A stretch of DNA of 11,225 nucleotides, taken from Legionellales bacterium UBA5158. Lineage in GTDB: Bacteria > Pseudomonadota > Gammaproteobacteria > DSM-16500. Location of the stretch: NCBI GenBank assembly GCA_002413665.1, contig DHXK01000168.1, forward strand, positions 278 through 11,502, in the 5' to 3' direction. Within the stretch, counting starts at the first letter, position 1; each line of letters opens with the position of its first letter. Position numbers and translations under genes: made by a program. Under the pieces are notes generated by a model. The model saw nothing but the letters and a program-made list of their open reading frames with translations, ran no database searches and had not been told where the DNA came from. Positions 7,047 through 11,225 of this stretch are shown in pieces.

Positions 7047-7060
7047 TACCTGCAGACTAT

Positions 7061-7921
7061 ATGACTCAACAGAATCAACTTTCTAAAACATGCATCGCCT
7101 GTGGTTTATCTAAGCCTCTACCAGCCTTTTTACAGATCAGCGGACCACAAGGCACCTCTTACGGAAACATCTGTTCAACCTGCAGAGGAAGCGGTTTAGG
7201 CAAAAAAATCATCCTCCCTCCAACTGAAGAAGAACATAGCTCTAGTTCTGCTGGTTTAAAAATTGATTCGAAAGCAAAACAATTTGCTGACAATGAGAAA
7301 AAACAAAACTTTCAAGATAAAGAAGAAAAACAAGAAAAAGAAGCTAAAAAACGCGAAAAAATTGTCGAAAAAGAAACAAATAAAACGGACTCTCGAAACA
7401 AAGATGAACGACGCCATCGAGAAGAATACATAGCTTCCAAACAGCCTTCATTTATCAATAATAAAGCTGCAGGCATACCTGCTGCAAAAAACATCCAAAT
7501 CGACAACGCAAATGTTGAACAACAAACGAACGTTAAACAACAAGATTTGCAAGCGTCGATTAAAGAAGAACGTATGATTAAAACGAATGATTTTAGTAAT
7601 GTTTATTTAGATCCTGCAACTGCTGGAGAAATTAAATATACTAGCGCTGAATTTTTAAAAGTAAGAGCTTGGCTGGGCGGCGGCGCGCCCATTAACAGGC
7701 TAGGTCAAGCCAACAATAACCCCACTCTCGCAACACCTGCCACCGATTCTAAGCCTACACCTGCTCAACAGAAGACTATTCCTACGGATAAACCAAGTTC
7801 ATCCTCAATGACAACTTTTAGTCTCACTCAGCCAAAAACAGGGGCAGGGCCTAAAACTCTAGTTGATCAGATTAAAGCAACCTGGGAACCTACTCCACCC
7901 AATAAAACTCGCGGACGCTAA
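7061..7921 (+). CDS. Hypothetical protein with N-terminal zinc-ribbon-like motif and low-complexity body
   Basis: I do not recognise a named family. Residues 11-41 hold two CxxC pairs, Cys11/Cys14 and Cys38/Cys41, separated by 23 residues. This is the spacing of a small treble-clef or zinc-ribbon fold and probably binds one zinc ion. Residues about 60-125 are extremely charged (runs such as DKEEKQEKEAKKREKIVEKE) and look like a single helix or disordered segment. Residues about 130-180 are Gln/Asn/Lys-rich. A short more ordered piece, YTSAEFLKVRAWLGGGAPI, lies near residue 200. The remainder is Pro/Thr/Ser-rich and ends with a basic NKTRGR. There is no signal peptide or membrane helix. The ATG at 7061 lacks a clear Shine-Dalgarno, but the cysteine motif begins ten residues later, so the start cannot be far off. 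It is divergent from hfq. A nucleic-acid-binding or secreted-effector role are both possible; neither is shown. Confidence 0.8.
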   Translation: MTQQNQLSKTCIACGLSKPLPAFLQISGPQGTSYGNICSTCRGSGLGKKIILPPTEEEHSSSSAGLKIDSKAKQFADNEKKQNFQDKEEKQEKEAKKREKIVEKETNKTDSRNKDERRHREEYIASKQPSFINNKAAGIPAAKNIQIDNANVEQQTNVKQQDLQASIKEERMIKTNDFSNVYLDPATAGEIKYTSAEFLKVRAWLGGGAPINRLGQANNNPTLATPATDSKPTPAQQKTIPTDKPSSSSMTTFSLTQPKTGAGPKTLVDQIKATWEPTPPNKTRGR

Positions 7922-8007
7922 CATTCAACACATTGAAGTCAAATAATTTAAATAGAATTCTTTATCAATGATTTTCTCAGTTTAAATTCAAAAAAGAAGA
8001 AAAATCC

Positions 8008-8033
8008 GCACTACAGTTACCGGTGTAGACTGC
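8008..8033. other. Small hairpin upstream of a possible small gene
   Basis: CTACA at 8011-8015 pairs with TGTAG at 8024-8028, and the stem can be extended by GCA (8008-8010) with TGC (8031-8033) past a two-base bulge. An ACCGGT palindrome lies in the loop. No T-run follows, so it is not a simple terminator. It lies in the would-be leader of the 40-codon reading frame at 8059. Its function is unknown. Confidence 0.25.
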
Positions 8034-8058
8034 AACTTTCTTGAAAAAATAAAAGACC

Positions 8059-8181
8059 ATGAAAAAACATTATCGGAAAGGATGGGAAATAGCTTTAAAG
8101 ACTGCCGGTTACGACCCTACAAAATGCATACAACAAGCACCCACCGTGCCTGCATCTGCCACACCTAGAATGGGAAGATAA
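8059..8181 (+). CDS. Possible small protein, 40 residues
   Basis: An open frame from ATG at 8059 to TAA at 8179-8181 encodes MKKHYRKGWEIALKTAGYDP and a further 20 residues, ending in PRMGR. It is basic and soluble, with a short amphipathic-looking first half and a Pro/Ala/Thr-rich tail. There is no membrane segment. I recognise no family. In its favour, it is distinctly less AT-rich than the flanking spacer, its composition resembles coding sequence, and a weak hairpin plus T-run begins exactly at its stop. Against it, there is no clear Shine-Dalgarno and it is short. An in-frame TAA three codons upstream rules out a longer form from the same frame. Confidence 0.4.
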   Translation: MKKHYRKGWEIALKTAGYDPTKCIQQAPTVPASATPRMGR

Positions 8182-8197
8182 TAACTATATCTTTTTT
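8175..8197 (+). terminator. Weak intrinsic terminator candidate
   Basis: AAGATA (8175-8180) is perfectly complementary to TATCTT (8188-8193) around a seven-base loop. The descending arm runs into a T-run to 8197. G-U pairs from the preceding GGG could lengthen the stem. The stem is AU-rich and therefore weak. Its position on the stop codon of the 40-codon frame fits a terminator. Confidence 0.35.
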
Positions 8198-8390
8198 ATT
8201 TATGCTGTAGTTTAAAATATCTCTCTCATTATTTTGTGATTTTTATTAATTCAATTTATCTTCGTTTTTGATTTAGCAAACTGCTGTTTGATATACAAAG
8301 CCTTTCAGAAGCGAGACCTTATTTTAAGTGCTTATTTTTATTTTCTTTTTTTCCGTCAAACACTCAACATAAATAATAATATTTATAGAC
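8198..8390. other. AT-rich intergenic spacer, no gene seen
   Basis: This stretch is very AT-rich with T-runs and stops in every frame. The only structure is a five-base-pair hairpin, CAAAC-TGCT-GTTTG (8277-8290), not followed by a T-run. It probably carries upstream regulatory sequence for the large gene that follows, but I could identify no operator. Confidence 0.5.
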
Positions 8391-8396
8391 TATACT
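8391..8396 (+). promoter_or_regulatory. Putative -10 box of the large plus-strand gene
   Basis: TATACT (five of six bases) lies 31 bases before the ATG at 8428. No recognisable -35 box is present at 16-18 bases upstream (the 17-base position reads CATAAA). That suggests a weak or activator-dependent promoter, or a mistaken call. Confidence 0.35.
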
Positions 8397-8427
8397 TTGT
8401 GATACGACACTTAAAACGGGAAAATTT

Positions 8428-11225
8428 ATGAATGGTCGATCATTAGAGTCAATTTTTTCGCCAGAATACTTAGCCCAATGCCGTAGCGGTCCGAATAAGA
8501 GAACTGCTGACCGATTCTTAACGGCTTATGGTGAAAGCTTTATTCGTCAAGGCTTATTTTCAGTGAACAATGGTGAAGCTGCAGAAAAATATACCTATAT
8601 AAACAATGGCCAAAGCTTAGATGTGCCCAAATTACTAAATGGACAAGCCCCTTACCCAAAAATTCAGATGGGAACCAATCTTTACACCCCTAAAAAGATA
8701 GTCATTAATGATCTTAATATCTTAAACTATAACCCTTCAAGACTAATTAAAAAATACACGAGATTAATAGAGTTTGGATTTGAGATCTACGTGCGAACGG
8801 CACCGGGAGTATTTGCTCTCCTGTCTGCCGATAGCCTAGAGGAAACGGTGAAAAAAATTCGTTTAGCGCCAAAGGAAGAAATTGCCCAAGAATTAGGAGT
8901 CAATAACAAGGCTGTGGATGATTATTGCATTCTAGATCATAATTTTTCTTATGAGTTGTTGTATTCAGGAAATAAAAATGATGCTCCTCGCGCAATCACC
9001 TTACAAAGGTGGGATGAACTAACTCCAACTCAAACAGATGATCTCAAAAAATTTCTGTCAAAAAGCGATATTACTAAGTTGAACATTACAAACCTTCCTA
9101 ATAGTGTTAACGCATTTGAAATAGCACAGTCAGTTCCAAATTTGAAAAAATTGGCAATACGTTGTGATAGTGGAAAAAAGCACGAAAAACCTAATTTGCC
9201 GCAACTTGAATATTTAAAAATGCGCTACACATGTTCGAAAATGCAAACGCTAGATTTATCATTACTGACGAATTTAATCGATCTAGATTACGATAAGATT
9301 AGATCAAATACATTAGGCTCTCAAGAATCAGAAAAGTTTAAATTTGTTAAAACGTTAAGAAATATAGATCAATATAAAAATGAAAATATTAAGAAAAAAA
9401 TCGCAAAAAGCCTTGCTGAAGGTTCAGCTCAAGTAGAACGAGACAGACTTTATAGACTAAAGCATCAATCATCAGGATCCGGTAAATCTACACTTAACCG
9501 AGATATATCGGCCAAACCTTCTCATTTAGATCTAGATATAGGCACACCAGGTGAAGTGTTACCCGTATCTCAGATTTCATTTGCAAAAGATGAAATAGCC
9601 GCAGCCACCTTCGACCTTCACCCTAAACATGCCCGTATGCATGTATTAGATGAATTACAATATGATGGAGTTGGCTGTACATTGATTCCTACTACGCCCG
9701 ACATTGCTACCTTAAAAAAAATAGATCTTCAATCTGGAAAAGAAAGCACGAAAGGTTGCGTACAACAAGTAGTAGAACTATCAATCTCACCTGGACAGTT
9801 AATCCCCTTGCCGGGATTAAGTGCTGAAGATGAGCTATTAGACATTGCAAATCCCGATTTATTTAATATTTTTTATTCAAAAGAAAATTCCCAATATTAT
9901 TTACAAGCCAAAAACGATCATTATCAGAATGCCAACTTTAGCTATACCATTAAACCCAGTGCCAGCTACTGGAATACAGAAATAACAACAGCAACTATTG
10001 CTGATCCAAAAGACTTTCCAGCGCTTCACTCTAAAATGCAACTCCCTAAACAAATCGTAATGCAGTTAGATAAATATTTTGTCGCCAATCCAGAACTTAA
10101 ATTTTTAAAAACAAAAGAGCTCAGCCCAGTTGAACGTGCGAAACACGTCATGGAATTTATACATGCATTTGGGTTTCAGAAGCTCTCTGCTGATGAACAA
10201 CAAAAAGGTTGGATCGCTTTACTGGAAGCCAAGACTGGTGCTTGTAGACATAGAAGTTTTTTAGCAGTGATACTTTGTCGATATTTCAATATTCCTGCGC
10301 GCATGGTGACTAACCATATCCATGCATTTTTAGAAATTGCGGTTAACGATGGAAAAAAGAATTATGCTTGGACTGGCTATGACCTAGGCGGCTTGCCTAG
10401 CAATACTTTAGTTTCCACACCCAATCTTGCAGCAATAGCTAAAGAAGAAGAAGAAGCCAAACTTGCTGAAGCAGCCGCGGTGGAAGCTGAATTAGAACAA
10501 TCAAGATTACCCGCAAATAAATATTCTGAAAAACAACTGCGCGAGGGTTTTTTCCCTCTTGAAGCTAAGTTATTAAAATGTCCAACAAAAGAAATTTTTA
10601 TTGCAGAACTAAAAAAGCATTCTAATATTCTTGTAACTGTTGAGAATGCGGAAGATGCTAAACGTATTTATAATGAATTATGCCAAAATGAAGCAGACCC
10701 CATTATTTACATTGATAATGCTGCCCAAATAGAAGCGCTATGGACTAACAATATTATTGAAGATAAAGAATGTAGGGAAATAGACGGCCGTTTACAAGCG
10801 TTGATTAAAAAACGAGAAGGCATGATAGTGATTAACTGGGCAAACTTTTCTGCCAATGAACGTGCCATTTATAAATGTATGTTAGATAAACCTCCTACAC
10901 TTAACAATGCAACTTTCGATAAAAATATTAAAGTGTTAAGCGTGTTAACTCAGAGTTTAACAGCTGCTGCCGGTGAGGTATTTTTATCACGTTGCGAAGA
11001 GCTAAATTGGCCCAAAAAATATAACTTAAGTTCTATGCCTATCATTCCACCCATTAAAGAGCTTATTTTATCTGCTCCTCCAGCAGAGACAGTTGTACCT
11101 TTTAGCGTAGATTTATACGGCAATGCGAATGATTGGTTTCGATTATTAATTGGCTCGCCAAAAATAGCGGGTGATGAATTTCTTTTAACAGAAGGTCCGT
11201 TAATAAAAGCATTAAAAGAAAATAA
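8428..11225 (+). CDS. Large protein with LRR-like and transglutaminase-like domains (cut by right edge)
   Basis: The frame is open for 932 codons and continues past the window; I do not recognise a named gene. Residues about 1-210 are a globular region of unknown type. Residues about 215-292 resemble a few degenerate leucine-rich repeats (ITKLNITNLP, VPNLKKLAIR, LPQLEYLKMR, LTNLIDLDYD). Residues about 595-660 look like a transglutaminase-like cysteine peptidase fold: Cys606 in GACRHRSFLA, His632 in HAFLE and Asp652 in YDLGG, in the order and context of the family triad. A charged Glu/Ala-rich helix follows (about 672-692). The last 200 residues show alternating hydrophobic strands (NILVTV, PIIYID, GMIVINWANFSANE) of uncertain fold. 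There is no signal peptide or membrane helix. GGGA lies six bases before the ATG. A secreted effector or a toxin-like enzyme are possible; neither is demonstrated. Confidence 0.85.
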   Translation, partial: MNGRSLESIFSPEYLAQCRSGPNKRTADRFLTAYGESFIRQGLFSVNNGEAAEKYTYINNGQSLDVPKLLNGQAPYPKIQMGTNLYTPKKIVINDLNILNYNPSRLIKKYTRLIEFGFEIYVRTAPGVFALLSADSLEETVKKIRLAPKEEIAQELGVNNKAVDDYCILDHNFSYELLYSGNKNDAPRAITLQRWDELTPTQTDDLKKFLSKSDITKLNITNLPNSVNAFEIAQSVPNLKKLAIRCDSGKKHEKPNLPQLEYLKMRYTCSKMQTLDLSLLTNLIDLDYDKIRSNTLGSQESEKFKFVKTLRNIDQYKNENIKKKIAKSLAEGSAQVERDRLYRLKHQSSGSGKSTLNRDISAKPSHLDLDIGTPGEVLPVSQISFAKDEIAAATFDLHPKHARMHVLDELQYDGVGCTLIPTTPDIATLKKIDLQSGKESTKGCVQQVVELSISPGQLIPLPGLSAEDELLDIANPDLFNIFYSKENSQYYLQAKNDHYQNANFSYTIKPSASYWNTEITTATIADPKDFPALHSKMQLPKQIVMQLDKYFVANPELKFLKTKELSPVERAKHVMEFIHAFGFQKLSADEQQKGWIALLEAKTGACRHRSFLAVILCRYFNIPARMVTNHIHAFLEIAVNDGKKNYAWTGYDLGGLPSNTLVSTPNLAAIAKEEEEAKLAEAAAVEAELEQSRLPANKYSEKQLREGFFPLEAKLLKCPTKEIFIAELKKHSNILVTVENAEDAKRIYNELCQNEADPIIYIDNAAQIEALWTNNIIEDKECREIDGRLQALIKKREGMIVINWANFSANERAIYKCMLDKPPTLNNATFDKNIKVLSVLTQSLTAAAGEVFLSRCEELNWPKKYNLSSMPIIPPIKELILSAPPAETVVPFSVDLYGNANDWFRLLIGSPKIAGDEFLLTEGPLIKALKEN

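Noticed and set aside
7312..7506. Minus-strand 64-codon open frame inside the zinc-ribbon gene
   Set aside because: It is the antisense shadow of the Lys/Glu-rich segment, giving Ser/Phe-rich nonsense.
7945..7988. AATTTAAA / TTTAAATT distant inverted pair after the zinc-ribbon gene as a terminator
   Set aside because: Pure A/T, each half nearly self-palindromic, with a 28-base loop; not a credible stable stem.
8277..8290. CAAAC-TGCT-GTTTG inverted repeat as terminator or operator
   Set aside because: It is short, with no T-run on either strand and no second copy; expected by chance in AT-rich DNA.
8341..8427. Search for a PmrA- or CpxR-type regulatory site before the large gene
   Set aside because: No match that I could defend; only a -10-like TATACT is visible.
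9460..9496. GSGKST in the large plus-strand protein, resembling a Walker A P-loop
   Set aside because: The first conserved glycine of GxxxxGK[ST] is a glutamine here, and the motif sits in a polar linker without the preceding hydrophobic strand.

Overview
The window looks like chromosome of an AT-rich gammaproteobacterium. The hfq-hflX-hflK-hflC-yjeT-purA order and close similarity to the E. coli proteins point to Gammaproteobacteria. The low G+C (judged by eye) and a large protein combining a leucine-rich-like stretch with a transglutaminase-like domain suggest an intracellular, Legionellales-like lineage (Legionella, Coxiella, Rickettsiella and relatives). That finer placement is inference; no rRNA or other marker is present to settle it.

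Left part (1-1500). The N-terminal half of recG runs off the left edge on the minus strand. Behind it lies a 237-base spacer with a GC-rich double-hairpin repeat of REP type, then a plus-strand tRNA-Leu (anticodon CAG) with its own promoter. The tRNA has no encoded CCA, and its 3' end overlaps the 3' end of the convergent purA gene.

Middle part (1476-6989), all minus strand. This is a compact operon, in transcription order hfq (RNA chaperone), hflX (ribosome-associated GTPase), hflK and hflC (SPFH membrane complex that modulates FtsH), a DUF2065/YjeT small membrane protein, and purA (adenylosuccinate synthetase). hflK and hflC overlap and share a Shine-Dalgarno sequence. hflC starts with GTG and hflX with TTG. 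miaA, which precedes hfq in E. coli, is absent; the neighbour is a divergent gene. A good minus-strand promoter sits just upstream of an in-frame TTG-started extension of hfq, so a longer Hfq or a translated leader is possible.

Right part (7061-11225), plus strand. A 286-residue protein with a four-cysteine zinc-ribbon-like N-terminus and a charged, low-complexity remainder is divergent from hfq, and the two promoters share -10 bases. Then come a possible 40-codon gene with a weak terminator, an AT-rich spacer, and a large open gene cut by the right edge. The visible 932 residues of that gene hold an LRR-like stretch, a transglutaminase-like Cys-His-Asp domain and a C-terminal region of unclear fold. 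This right part is the accessory, least explained section. No insertion sequence, CRISPR array or complete mobile element was seen.
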